A stretch of DNA of 49,487 nt from a virus. Under the pieces are notes generated by a model, which saw only the letters and a list, made by a program, of their open reading frames with translations, was not told the DNA's origin and ran no database searches. The stretch's first letter is position 1, and the number at the start of each line of letters is the position of its first letter. This document shows positions 35,801-42,672 of this stretch, one piece after another. Both the position numbers and the translations under genes were made by a program. The stretch is from IMG/VR virus record IMGVR_UViG_3300009182_000091, positions 1 through 49,487 of that record; one strand, 5' to 3'.

Positions 35801-37631
35801 TTCCGTTTTCGTCTAGAACTCTGTTGCCGTTCTCGTCTAGAATGTCGCGACCTAGATTTTTTGCTGACCAGTCAGAGAGCTTACTCTCAGGGTTCGTGTA
35901 GACGTTGAAACGTCCAATAATCTTGCCGTCTTTTACCTTGACAGCACCAAGTTGGACAGAGTCGTTGGTAATGTCCTGACCATCGTAGTCAGCGATACCA
36001 GTGGTCTCAAAGTCAAAGTAAGTAACAGTCTGGCCTTGTAGACGGTCTTGAACATCTTTCCAGCTCTGAGCACCTTGCATAATGTTCTGGAATTCACCAG
36101 TGAAAGCACCAGGAGTCGGAAGACGAGTTCCGCTTGCATCCATAGTCGCAGACTGGAAGTCGATACCCAGGTTGTCTAGTGAGCCTGGAACGCTTGGTGC
36201 AGTAGAAGTTGATTCTGCTGCCGGCTTTACTTCTGCCTTTGGAAGTTGCTTCTGACGGACGTCGTAGATTCTTGCAGTCTTGTTGACCTCAAAGTATCTT
36301 TCCTTGCCAGTCTTTAGATTGCGAATCTTGATTCCGTACTTACCTGGGGCTTTGCCCTTGTAGATACCTAGAATCTCTTCTGTCGGAGGAAGTTCGTAAC
36401 TAGGGTCTGCTTGGCGCTTCTTCAGCATGTTCTCCTCGGCGCCCTTAATCGGGTAGTAGTCTGGGAGCAAGTCGCCTGTGTAGAGCTGGTCTACTCTAAG
36501 GTCCTTCTTTAGATAAGTTGCTGCTTCAGCCTCTGCTGGCTGCTCAGTTCCACTGCCGAACTCGTCGTCAGCTACCTTCTTGATGTGGGCCTGGATTGCT
36601 GGCCACTCAGCTGCATCTAGACCTTCAACTACATTACCGTTTTGGTCTTTTAGCTCGTACTTCAAGTCTCCTTTAGGAGTGGCGATAAAGCCATCTTCAG
36701 TTGCAAAGTCACCATTTGGAAGTTTCTTCCAGTCGCTTGGAGCTTCTAGCTTATTTGCTAGAAGGTCTTTGATGTCCTGTGCACGCTTGACTGTGCTGGC
36801 CTTACCAGCTGGAAGTTCGATTCCAGCTTTTTTCAGCTGGTCAGTTGTAAGAACTACACCTAGAGACTCAAAGTTGTCTAGGTTTACAGGAAGAATGTCT
36901 CCCTTCTTTAGACCTAGCGATGCGTCGTCTTCGGTGATGTAAAGTTCACCGGTGTTTGTGGTCGACGACCCGCCTACTAGAACACCTAGCTGGCTCTTTA
37001 CCTTACTTCCGAAGCGAACTAAGAATGAACCCATGTGGCCTTCAAAGGCGAAGCGCTTTAGACGGTCACGAAGCTGGCGCTTTGCACGAGCACTACGTGC
37101 AGCTGAAGAGTTTCCATCTGCGATAAGTGCAACAAGGTCAAGCGGAATGTCTCTGCCTGCAGCTTCTAGACGCGCTAGAGCATGCATACGCTCGAGTGAA
37201 CCGAACTCCATTGTCTGTATTGACGCGACTAACGGGCGAAGCTCTTCGGCAATCCTTGGGTCAGCAGACAGCCATTCGGCACGAGCTTCTGCAATAGCAG
37301 ATGCAGTTAGTCCTGAGCGCGCTGCTGAAAGCGGGTGCGAGATTGGAAGCAGGTCAAAGTGTTCTGCTTTTTCATTAGTACGAAGACCTAGAGTTGCTAG
37401 TGTGATAAAACGGTCAACTGCACGCTCGACTGCGAAAGCACGAGCGCTAGCATCGGTGTGAGGTGTGCGAGCAAGAACTCTGTCCGCTACAGTCAACGCT
37501 GCAGTAAGTGGAACACGGCGAGCAGGAAGCACACGCGCATTAGCAATAAGCACAAGCTCTGCTATGTGAACTCTAATGCTAGGAGTGTCATCAATCTCTG
37601 GCACGTTTGGGTTTTCGTATTCGCTACTCAC
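26832..37631 (-). CDS. Giant multi-domain (polyvalent-like) protein: exonuclease, kinase-like and ART-like parts
   Basis: 3,599 residues. The N-terminal 220 are helical and basic. Around 530-745 lies a full DEDDh 3'-5' exonuclease set: Asp540/Glu542 (YFDFETTG), Asp653 (GQNVPFDVEIL), His726/Asp731 (HSADGDAED). Around 1820-1990 a segment starting LVHWTTPENAKSIIENGF resembles ADP-ribosyltransferase-fold toxins. Around 2190-2400 a HipA-like kinase pattern occurs (VYVKAPKSQ, DALLANWDVIGLDYDN, VDPGG). Small SH3/KOW-like barrels appear near 850, 2930 and 3020, and a duplicated DPLNxxxxP segment near 1120-1340. The last 200 residues may be a second ART-like fold. GTG start overlaps the previous stop (TAGTG) after AGGAAGG. 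The position in the head operon suggests a virion protein delivered with DNA. Confidence 0.75.
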   Translation of the reverse strand: MSSEYENPNVPEIDDTPSIRVHIAELVLIANARVLPARRVPLTAALTVADRVLARTPHTDASARAFAVERAVDRFITLATLGLRTNEKAEHFDLLPISHPLSAARSGLTASAIAEARAEWLSADPRIAEELRPLVASIQTMEFGSLERMHALARLEAAGRDIPLDLVALIADGNSSAARSARAKRQLRDRLKRFAFEGHMGSFLVRFGSKVKSQLGVLVGGSSTTNTGELYITEDDASLGLKKGDILPVNLDNFESLGVVLTTDQLKKAGIELPAGKASTVKRAQDIKDLLANKLEAPSDWKKLPNGDFATEDGFIATPKGDLKYELKDQNGNVVEGLDAAEWPAIQAHIKKVADDEFGSGTEQPAEAEAATYLKKDLRVDQLYTGDLLPDYYPIKGAEENMLKKRQADPSYELPPTEEILGIYKGKAPGKYGIKIRNLKTGKERYFEVNKTARIYDVRQKQLPKAEVKPAAESTSTAPSVPGSLDNLGIDFQSATMDASGTRLPTPGAFTGEFQNIMQGAQSWKDVQDRLQGQTVTYFDFETTGIADYDGQDITNDSVQLGAVKVKDGKIIGRFNVYTNPESKLSDWSAKNLGRDILDENGNRVLDENGKPKTTLVTPEWLAQQKSKDDAIKEFMAFIGPNALLGGQNVPFDVEILKRMADDAGVKLDIAGTIDSKDLASLLPKYDPETGTDGPKAPDRKTGEIKATTSLGPVANFLGFEPANWHSADGDAEDAYNLVSRIIDRAAKEDNKDLSLLDFPAMKKRYEERMAEFKNVVSPNNPTTDNQKKALEEFSNSANPEIAAKAKDALASAKTRGEAAGVLQQLHAADSKATPQEETLVDKTGPEIKVGDVVVFPDGSRRTVAKKFSMDTGDRITFEDKKTTVLDEPNTLKVVSTSNAAASETAKPAAAEPFRWPTQRNLEKRTFWNPKEKKFVASKKETGTDELLSTGPLQNAPSKAITRVREALQQRITQLKSMDQSNPDVQNELARASRAFPFWREEELHSANGIVGEITMDDIDAGIEALGKYTKPGEDQQLNAEKNSSALAKIQFIVGKEVTGKTYSDPNEDPLRVTKWTGINRERASKLQLHTIRTTVDKKDLPPEQREEILRSLDNGTTVGEASNIINMLYKLPFRKGSQITPGTDPLNKNSDPFLERVKMLVAPYDLEFQLRDAIDFGGATKQDVLDLFSSEGELKSNIGKMLSYLNPEQSSQLKKDILDAAEKFGEGKANGSQPLPATKSTVAPINRPSKKQTEMIRSMLRERVMTSEERQGYMDRLASIDKFGVNTLFNELKVLPKAKVALTDGSDPLNQHTNPELAKIKEKLAPFDLDGSIRRSIDEKTANGGEITSQEIRDLLKGNKNWEGTSSSYSDYSQEGTSLNSALNAHKTEGEAQSSADAKAKSEETAKALSDKLDALKQGQASITPLSKEEHQSALDNLVSLISDSNDPENTVRSGILDGTLRNGDDIIAALNKQQIKNEYKTMSPTGFATGYKYISADESQRPEEWAIINAAYGLPAAPEGFEPQFVTNALKGYDNENGDLSKLINSGAPSKEIFDWLRTKSPGHWNSREGEYNTSWAVDFPTALDKARWKKFGELKSSIAALDKNEASTEAQPDIEFLSAVSERLPDGTIAAIDEELGKAFNGDTLSELISKISNEEDLQRVIDEISATRTSKAVKPQRNAQLQRVQDALIKKFYENHPELENTMAEPANIVVPAEAPAAPAADWKIDGYGDVIATDPETGYTLKTWHHKQGSNNGGVGGKVDEVIARLLDENGKVIAQKFFGEGHKISDGKAAAEQLLADMKARKPGTPDKNYAAIITDGSDIKSGELVHWTTPENAKSIIENGFNPEGKDTLGGSQWGIPGAMFVAEYGYGMSEYMASEYWATHPDAKEIAKLKVEIPAFEYSRQLNIVYKNDKKELETKAGLAATRASGAFDYIQKKREEEKASGNSMAEPVEHLIAQWAAQSGKYSAVSFPNGETVIFNRNQKDVTPETEAEVIADEKSVVPEIAPVEPAPVEQATDTVKNPFSSDNSDKLLAETGGSRSLVTGADMSIAMILDKQDIGYEPMLKGVSGNENVIQNLLDSLDESDGANSIAVAGDLYSLHDALYKEGAPVALTEYIKKLADSVDSFTPAEGGNKNNVVTVDTIKEEQAGSLDLSKWKKVGGQKGSNPGGTFENPATGEQVYVKAPKSQLHGENERLASAIYDAAGISSAKVLAGKDADGIDVTYSPMIDGAKQDLKKNLNNKEYMARLQQGFAIDALLANWDVIGLDYDNVVTDKNGEPVRVDPGGALLFRAQGSPKGGAFGEEVPELDAFTDKTSTRPSAKVFSQMSDEQKLESAKVLQNLSTSQIDELVDSIITDPAKQEELKTKLKARRQYILDKFGLSDKPAKKKNPEAGSSGKTKKLDVNGDNDSLKTQLEDAAKNGDLVSFKYNDKERVVAPTYVWTNPKNGNINLTGEEDGVSKNYTLQNFKPSEVDVPEEAPSEGSASSTITGDALKKIVDNAYEKYDPGVAQHSWDSKGIGESIMSHLGEIADDIKSGKDLDTNESAKKLRQLAAMYNELVDAVTSTEGEDGAEWSTKDSSIQDLIEGAKELESQADSISPKGGTTAKVETPTTPVAAPESTLLNLADEKVRTDTAQSIQSQLPDGYTASPEKGAGNTGFIMVKNEQDETVAMMTVSDDGKEYQVQNFKAGWKIESTSDLNDAMTKLVSATKIVNEGGQAVQLSDGTAGKMGSKVVHSKNGITGTIVGFQKDPNYVKVKPDSGGVIKIMSINQIKSNGSGGEPVSPTPAPNAPNAPSAETFIPQKSENMTMFSKSDGSLSKVIVVKNNNGTWDVVYDLNGPDFSQIHMDIEDRDEAESEALTALETNNFEPSTPEVKAEPAKPSGPKKFTFDFMTLPDVTDAPEIQPITDPTNPDKDSIKTDSAGTLIKPGAIVKDENGRVGVYRNPGYGDPNKMRMIWEDGSQDSVAPDTVTATGKYLTPGIAAAYAGVADLDFEKNSEPMLPVTGPALEDKNGKKIGFRNLVVDKNGDVGVVVENYSSDGYIKVAYPDGMKKRKANTLTALDTKYKKNIYNIQVAQKYFKNLDADKYNLPTFGATTKSGTSNKAPSGKLSVPKNGAGAKPQQIDQLGWDKSGFEGAPSLQELLTKVSTPGSGLAGGSIALDADAVEDLDLRIMAATGTDGKDAYLMKYKLTSWAGDELANKLLEMIQNNDPRVSATTGLSVPENLVDGDKVSFVPSLNGSSAKYKSGYGQTFIITLDDGTKIHFLRADVPTKHTSGSAKISSNGPRAYHNKVMIIAPKKDSTPESLALALNTGGVQDVRPSTKEDAKILIENRLMSILDEKVDPKSNPSGSERAASLQRIKDAWGITPENVTITTGAGGRIEMRLDPESAKKIANKTGIKVLRHTLRSSYSMQAAKQGETDEEARDRVAQYFVNRVSTPQGGLLSTTVRWSEGIPTSGQSSSRDIETGGADYVFTTPKSNTDSENSSLLPGLWFDAERTFQRLDFWANKGDQFGKRVGKSPIDQAVPGGYEVMFKGRLSFDDAAVLMVKDEDMRTRVITKLRQKGITQLGGRPLEAVVMTGPDYKAAKNTTK

Positions 37632-39049
37632 TAGCTAGCCCTTCCTCTGCGCGGCAGCAAATCTGCATCGCGACTTTCATAGAGATTTGTAGCAAGGTCC
37701 ACAACTCGCTCAAACGGTGATTCATCATCTTGTGTAGCACGAAGCCATGTTGCTCGTAAAGCTGGAATGAGCTCGTAGCCTAAGCCTGAAATCTCAGCGC
37801 ATGCAAGTAGCACGTGCTCTGGATTATCGTACTCATGTTCCTCACGGAGCTCGATAGTTAATTCAAGATAATCGTCTTCGACGTACGCACCTGCAGTCTT
37901 GCCCTTAGTCGAGCGAGGATGACCTGCTGGAAGAATGTCGTTGTCCTGCACGTAGTTAGCATTTGCAGGTTTACCTGTCTTCAACAAGTGCAGGTAAGCG
38001 TTTACACGTGCAAGTGCCCATTGGTCTCTGGTAATGCCAGTTCGATGTGAAGATGAATAAGCTCCAGCTCCACGACGGTAGACACGACGCAACTGGTTTA
38101 GAGTTACGTGATGTCCTTTCTTAGCACCTTGGTTATGTGATGCAACCTTGTTTCGTAGCACGGCTTCGGTTTGAGCAGAGAAACGTACAGGTAACTTAGA
38201 ACTGCCAGATGCAGAACCAGGTTTGTTTACCTTTGAGCCATGAATTCGGTCTTTTTTAGGTGCACGCTTAGACGGATTGGCAGCAGCCGTTACTGTCTCT
38301 TGCTTAGGTGAGTCTTCTGTAATCGGCCCGCCGACAACCCAGGCCGAACAAGTTCTTGAGGCAGCACACTTGAAATCAAAAGCTTCACAGTAACCAAGCT
38401 CGGCGGTGTCGATAGCGTCCCAAGCGTTTTGTGCACCAGAGTCTCCAGCAGCAAGACCACCTTCAATACAGTCTAGCATCTTAGGTGTGCGAATAAACAT
38501 GACACAAGTACCACAACGGCTCTTCTTAGCCTCAGTAACGGTCACAGACCAGCGGTTAGCCTTCTCAGCCCAGAACTCTTCGTTAGGTTCCTCAGGATTT
38601 AGAGGTCCATACTTTGCAACTTCAATTGCTTTCTCACGATTAGCAAGGTTTATAGCAATGTCTTGAGTCGCAGGTGGGCAGACGCTTTCTTCCTCGGCTG
38701 CAGCAACTACAGGTGCAAGGTTCTGCTTCTTGAACGGCTCGACTTCGACAGGCGCCTTGCTCGGGTCGACAACACCATCTGGTATTACTGCAAAGCGGCA
38801 ATAACCTTCTGGGTCAACATCAAAAGCAACGACGGCACATCCTTGGCCTCCACGATACAAGACACAGTTGCTGCATTTGACACCCATCTCAGCGTATGGA
38901 TTATCTGCAGGTTCATGGTAGTCGGCCCAGATTCCGGTCTGGTCCTCGTTGAACTTACCGTACTTGTCCGCAATTTGGATAAGTGCGCGGGCAAGGTCCT
39001 GTTCCTCAGGAACTAGATTTCCGTCGGCCTGTATTGGACTGTCTGACAT
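37631..39049 (-). CDS. Cysteine-rich virion-operon protein, possible metal or Fe-S binder
   Basis: 472 residues. Cys groups: CSNC, a Cys in GGQGC and GYC near residues 58-83 (spacing reminiscent of small high-potential iron-sulfur proteins), then CGTC, DC, GYC, KC and RTC at about 180-235 (GYCEAFDFKCAASRTCSAWV). A third region, RRVYRRGAGAYSSSHR...WALARVN, resembles a short conserved segment of phage proteins that often follow the portal. Cofactor and function are not established; metal binding is inferred from the Cys pattern. It ends on the start of the giant gene (TAGTG overlap), so the two are co-translated. Confidence 0.6.
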   Translation of the reverse strand: MSDSPIQADGNLVPEEQDLARALIQIADKYGKFNEDQTGIWADYHEPADNPYAEMGVKCSNCVLYRGGQGCAVVAFDVDPEGYCRFAVIPDGVVDPSKAPVEVEPFKKQNLAPVVAAAEEESVCPPATQDIAINLANREKAIEVAKYGPLNPEEPNEEFWAEKANRWSVTVTEAKKSRCGTCVMFIRTPKMLDCIEGGLAAGDSGAQNAWDAIDTAELGYCEAFDFKCAASRTCSAWVVGGPITEDSPKQETVTAAANPSKRAPKKDRIHGSKVNKPGSASGSSKLPVRFSAQTEAVLRNKVASHNQGAKKGHHVTLNQLRRVYRRGAGAYSSSHRTGITRDQWALARVNAYLHLLKTGKPANANYVQDNDILPAGHPRSTKGKTAGAYVEDDYLELTIELREEHEYDNPEHVLLACAEISGLGYELIPALRATWLRATQDDESPFERVVDLATNLYESRDADLLPRRGRAS

Positions 39050-39071
39050 GGTGAACCTCTTGAGATAGGGC

Positions 39072-39629
39072 TTAGTTTAGGTACTGCTCGTCTTCTGCTA
39101 CCATCATGTCTTCTACTGGAGGCGTCATGCCTTCCATGTCATTGTCTGCTGCAATAGGCTGCTTGTTCTGGTTTAGAGTAGCGCGAAGCTTCCAACCAAG
39201 TTTGCCATGGTCACCTTGCAAGTCAGCCATGATGTTTGCAATTCCCTGCTCACGGCAGTCTGTTGCAATGTCAAAGATGCTCTTGACGTGTTCGATGTAC
39301 ATGTTGTTTACTTCTAGAAGAGCTTCACACATGCTAATTGGGTCGTCACCTGCGTTGACGCTTGTGATACCACTCAGCGAAGCAAAGTCGCTAAGCAAGA
39401 AAGGTGCATCGTAGTCTAGCTGACGAATAAGCTCAGCAATGGTGTCAATATTCTCCTCGGCTTCTTCATAGATGTCACCAAAGAAGCTGTGAAACTCGGT
39501 GAAGTCGTGACCCTTGACATTCCAGTGGAAGCCGTGAGCTAGAAACTTGAATGCGACTGTTTCGCCTAGAAGACCAGTTAGCTCGCTAGCGAGTAGTTCT
39601 TTATGGTCAATGCCATCGTTTTCATACAT
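39072..39629 (-). CDS. Dps-like ferritin
   Basis: 185 residues, close to bacterial Dps length. The N-terminal half has the Dps signature: His35 and Trp36 (HGFHWNVKG), His47 (FTEFHSFF), Asp62 and Glu66 (NIDTIAELIRQL), matching all four ferroxidase-centre ligands known from Dps. The family forms 12-mers that oxidise and store iron and often bind DNA. An extra acidic Met-rich tail (about 160-185) is unusual. The gene sits between portal and cysteine-rich gene in the head operon, with AAGG seven bases before the ATG. It could be packaged in the capsid or act in the infected cell; the sequence does not decide. Confidence 0.85.
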   Translation of the reverse strand: MYENDGIDHKELLASELTGLLGETVAFKFLAHGFHWNVKGHDFTEFHSFFGDIYEEAEENIDTIAELIRQLDYDAPFLLSDFASLSGITSVNAGDDPISMCEALLEVNNMYIEHVKSIFDIATDCREQGIANIMADLQGDHGKLGWKLRATLNQNKQPIAADNDMEGMTPPVEDMMVAEDEQYLN

Positions 39630-39641
39630 GTTGTTTTTTCC

Positions 39642-41330
39642 TTATTCCTGGGTAGGGGTTTCTGAAGTTGGTGCTGGTGTTTCTGGTGCTGGTGCTTCTG
39701 CAGCAACAGGTTGCCCAGCTAGAACATCTGCCACACTCTGTGGCATCGGTGCTGGATTAGCGGCCTGACTTGCAGCGCGAGCTGCGTTCATAACTTCTGG
39801 AGCCAACGCGGCAAGCATTGACTCTGTCAGGTCAGGTGAGATAGCTGCCTTCTCAAAGAGAAGACGGAGTGCAATTTCCTTGGCGTCTGGTGCATCTGCA
39901 TCTGCGAAGCCGTGAGCACGGCGCCAAGTTTCAAAGCTGATTGCCATCTTGTCAAAGCCTGAGTCGGCGTCAGCTGCACGGTCGTTGCGAGTTGCAACCT
40001 GTGATGGGTCAAACCAAACAACAATACGGTCGACAGCTGCCTCGTCGAAGCCGTTAGCCTTTAGATACGGACGCAAGTATACAACTGTGATAGCGTCTGC
40101 AACAAGTAGCATTAGAGGTTCGATGTGTGCCTTGTAAAGTGCCTCATCGATTTGCAAAGCGTTTGAGTACTTGACGTTTGCAAGACCGGTGACGACATCC
40201 TTTGGAACGTCTAGACCCTGCAAGATTCTCTCTAGCACACGGTCTGCACGCTGAACAAGCGCGCCATCGAAACTACGCTCAAACTTGAACTGCTTGATTT
40301 TGTCACCAAGGTCAGCAGGTCCACGAATAATAAGTGGAACGACAGCGCTAGCTGATTCCTCATCACGAATAGGTGTGGTCATTGCGTCAACGAGCTGGTC
40401 TTCAAACTCGTCTTGCATTTCCTCTGGAGTCGGCTCAGTGTATTCACCATCGACATCATACGGGAATGCCGGGTCAGGACCTGCAGCAACCGAGAGACCG
40501 TCTGGCAAGTATAGAGCGCCAGCGTTTAGACGTGAACGTGCAGTTGCACGGAACGTACGGTTTAGAAGTAGAAGTTCAGCACAAAGGTCTAGAAGACCAC
40601 GTAGACTTGAATCGGCTTCTTCAGAGTAGCGAGGGTGAGCACGCCAGATGCGACCAACAAAAGAACCGTTTGGAAGCAAGATGTTACCTGATTTAGTAGA
40701 TGGCTGTGAGCCTCCAGCCATGCCGGTTTGGTCACGTCTAGGCTGGATGAAGTAGTTTCCTTTTTGGTCAATCAAAAGCTCGTCAACCGAGCGAATGTCC
40801 CAGCTCTCAGGAATCTGGTGACCGATACGTGGAGGAATCTGAACCAGGTAGCATTCACCTGTCACAGAAAGGTTTAGTGCAGCGTCACGTAGAAGACCGG
40901 CTTGGCCTCCGTAAGCTGAATCAAGACGAGTTAGCGCACGTTCAGCAGCAGCGCTCAGTCTAGGGTCCACAGATGGAACGTCACGAATCGGTGACGGTGC
41001 TTGAGCAGGATTATCAACGACTGCAGCATAGAGACGGATTCTAGAGACAACGTTTGAAACAAGGTTGAAAGCGTACTTGATTTCGCCGATAGCGTCGTAG
41101 TACTCCCAGGCTTCTGACTGCCAGCCGTTTATACCTGCAGTACGACGCATTCTGAAGCGCTCGGCTTCACCTTTGTCGGCAACATTTAGTTGGACAGCCG
41201 CAGCTGTGATACCGCGAGGTGTGTTGAAAGGAGCAACTGGAACTGAAGAGTAACTGCTTGATAAGCTGCCAACGATAGGGCGCTGAGGTTGAGACTGAGG
41301 CTGATTATCATCGCGCCTAAATACAGCCAT
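39642..41330 (-). CDS. Portal protein
   Basis: 562 residues, normal portal length. Recognisable features are EAWEYYDAIGEIKYAFNLVSN near residue 70, VTGECYLVQIP in the wing, then RILQGLDVPKDVVTGLANVKYSNALQIDEALYKAHI in the stem/clip region, and a variable Pro/Ala/Glu-rich C-terminal tail. It forms the dodecameric DNA channel at one capsid vertex. GAGGAG lies nine bases before the ATG. The downstream gene follows after 12 bases. Confidence 0.9.
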   Translation of the reverse strand: MAVFRRDDNQPQSQPQRPIVGSLSSSYSSVPVAPFNTPRGITAAAVQLNVADKGEAERFRMRRTAGINGWQSEAWEYYDAIGEIKYAFNLVSNVVSRIRLYAAVVDNPAQAPSPIRDVPSVDPRLSAAAERALTRLDSAYGGQAGLLRDAALNLSVTGECYLVQIPPRIGHQIPESWDIRSVDELLIDQKGNYFIQPRRDQTGMAGGSQPSTKSGNILLPNGSFVGRIWRAHPRYSEEADSSLRGLLDLCAELLLLNRTFRATARSRLNAGALYLPDGLSVAAGPDPAFPYDVDGEYTEPTPEEMQDEFEDQLVDAMTTPIRDEESASAVVPLIIRGPADLGDKIKQFKFERSFDGALVQRADRVLERILQGLDVPKDVVTGLANVKYSNALQIDEALYKAHIEPLMLLVADAITVVYLRPYLKANGFDEAAVDRIVVWFDPSQVATRNDRAADADSGFDKMAISFETWRRAHGFADADAPDAKEIALRLLFEKAAISPDLTESMLAALAPEVMNAARAASQAANPAPMPQSVADVLAGQPVAAEAPAPETPAPTSETPTQE

Positions 41331-41380
41331 GTGGGTTGACTCCTCGTCCTCTGCTAACGGAACAACAGGTGCTAGTGTTA

Positions 41381-41707
41381 CTAAGCATCAAGTCGTGCGG
41401 CTATTATTGCAGCAACAGCGCTCAAGGCTGGGATAAGCAAGAGCGCGACAGTTGCCGTTGGAATTATTGTATACGGAATAACAATAAGTGATGCGACCCA
41501 AATTGACATGCACCAGTTACATGTAAACAGGTAACCGAACCATGAGCGGTCAGGTGGGAACTTGTCAAAAAGTTTATTGCGTGGAACGTCAAAGATGTAG
41601 TCGGTCGTAATCAAGCGTGTGATGCGAAACACTGCTAACGCTAAAATTACGAGGGCTACAGGATTTAGTAGGTCGAAGTTTTCTGAAATGGTAAATGGAA
41701 GTGTCAT
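41381..41707 (-). CDS. Small membrane protein, DUF1360-like
   Basis: 108 residues. Two hydrophobic spans (PVALVILALAVFRI and SIWVASLIVIPYTIIPTATV, continuing into a third through LLLIPALSAVAAIIAA) flank a loop with RLITTDYIFDVPRNKLFD and CNWCMSIW, the pattern of DUF1360 proteins. The biochemical role is unknown. A holin-like function is conceivable, but the gene lies beside the portal and away from the lysis genes. Ribosome-binding site AGGACAGG. Confidence 0.7.
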   Translation of the reverse strand: MTLPFTISENFDLLNPVALVILALAVFRITRLITTDYIFDVPRNKLFDKFPPDRSWFGYLFTCNWCMSIWVASLIVIPYTIIPTATVALLLIPALSAVAAIIAARLDA

Positions 41708-41719
41708 TGCTACCTGTCC

Positions 41720-42112
41720 TTAGTTTCTGTTTGATGTAACTGAATCGATGCGACCGAATGGACGCCAACCGCGTAGGCGTGAACCACATGAGCAGTCTTC
41801 GCTTTTTCGGTATGCAACGTAAATCGGGCTAGATGAATCTCCAGGAATCGTCGTTAGTGTCGAGTCTGTAGAAACGTTTTTTGATAGCTGCGCAGTGGCT
41901 TGGTCATAAAGCTGGTTGAACACAACCAAAGGTCCTTCAGGCGAGTCAGTGGCAACGATAATACGTTCAGCAGTGACAATGACCCTTGACCTGTCAAGGC
42001 GGCGTGCATTTAGCACTGTCGCCGGGTTAGATGCTGTCAACTGGGACTCTTGAGTAGGTGCGACACTGGTCATTGAAACAACCGCTGGAAAGATGTCATG
42101 GATTATGTTCAC
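41720..42112 (-). CDS. Uncharacterised small protein
   Basis: 130 residues, family not recognised. The central part is beta-rich (SRVIVTAERIIVATDSPEG), and the C-terminus holds CSCGSRLRGWRPFG, which might bind a metal. GTG at 42112 overlaps the TGA of the HTH gene (GTGA), so it is translationally coupled. An internal ATG at residue 14 is an alternative start. Confidence 0.6.
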   Translation of the reverse strand: MNIIHDIFPAVVSMTSVAPTQESQLTASNPATVLNARRLDRSRVIVTAERIIVATDSPEGPLVVFNQLYDQATAQLSKNVSTDSTLTTIPGDSSSPIYVAYRKSEDCSCGSRLRGWRPFGRIDSVTSNRN

Positions 42113-42672
42113 GGTCGAGTAGGACTCTTTCTCTTTGGCTGTGCAGATGGACGGCCAAGGCGACGTGCCATGGCGCGGTACGTGACACCGGCAGCGTTTG
42201 CCAGCTCACGGATGGTTACTCCTGATGAGTACAGAGTCTTGCAGATGTGTGACATCTCACCATTCGCTAAAGCCGGCGAGGACATCGGTGCAACTCTAGC
42301 GCGATACCTTCTGGCGACAGGAGCCAACTCGGCGAGACGTTTACGGGCATCTTCAGGGATACCTGGAGAAACTCGCTTTGGTCTAGGAGCTTTCTGGTTT
42401 GCCCGTTCCTGGTAAGTTGGCGCCGTGACTGGAGAACTACTGTCAACGGTTGGCAACTGTGCCAAAACCCAGACGTGGACTGTGGACCGAGGCCTAGGCG
42501 GAGTCAATGACTCGCCGATGGTTTGAAGTGTCCAACCTTGCTGGTAAAGAACTGCGCATCGTTGGTGCAGCGTCTTGCCGGTAAGGGTGCGCAACAACGC
42601 GACCTCATGCCCTGGAAGACTTTGCCCTCTCGCCGGGCGACGCTCTACGTTTGCCATGACTTCATTGTACAC
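42109..42672 (-). CDS. Helix-turn-helix DNA-binding protein, possible small terminase or regulator
   Basis: 187 residues, basic. A clear HTH lies at about 145-175 (GVTIRELANAAGVTYRAMARRLGR) and a second HTH-like stretch at about 35-62 (LYQQGWTLQTIGESL), joined by a Pro-rich basic linker. Two candidates are the small terminase subunit (DNA-binding, near portal) and a transcription factor. The large terminase is 2.5 kb away across an inverted island. GTG at 42672 and ATG at 42657 are both possible starts; neither has an ideal ribosome-binding site. Confidence 0.65.
   Translation of the reverse strand: MYNEVMANVERRPARGQSLPGHEVALLRTLTGKTLHQRCAVLYQQGWTLQTIGESLTPPRPRSTVHVWVLAQLPTVDSSSPVTAPTYQERANQKAPRPKRVSPGIPEDARKRLAELAPVARRYRARVAPMSSPALANGEMSHICKTLYSSGVTIRELANAAGVTYRAMARRLGRPSAQPKRKSPTRP

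Noticed and set aside
41381-41707. Holin call for the DUF1360-like protein
   Set aside because: Membrane topology alone is not enough, and it lies in the portal operon away from the endolysin.
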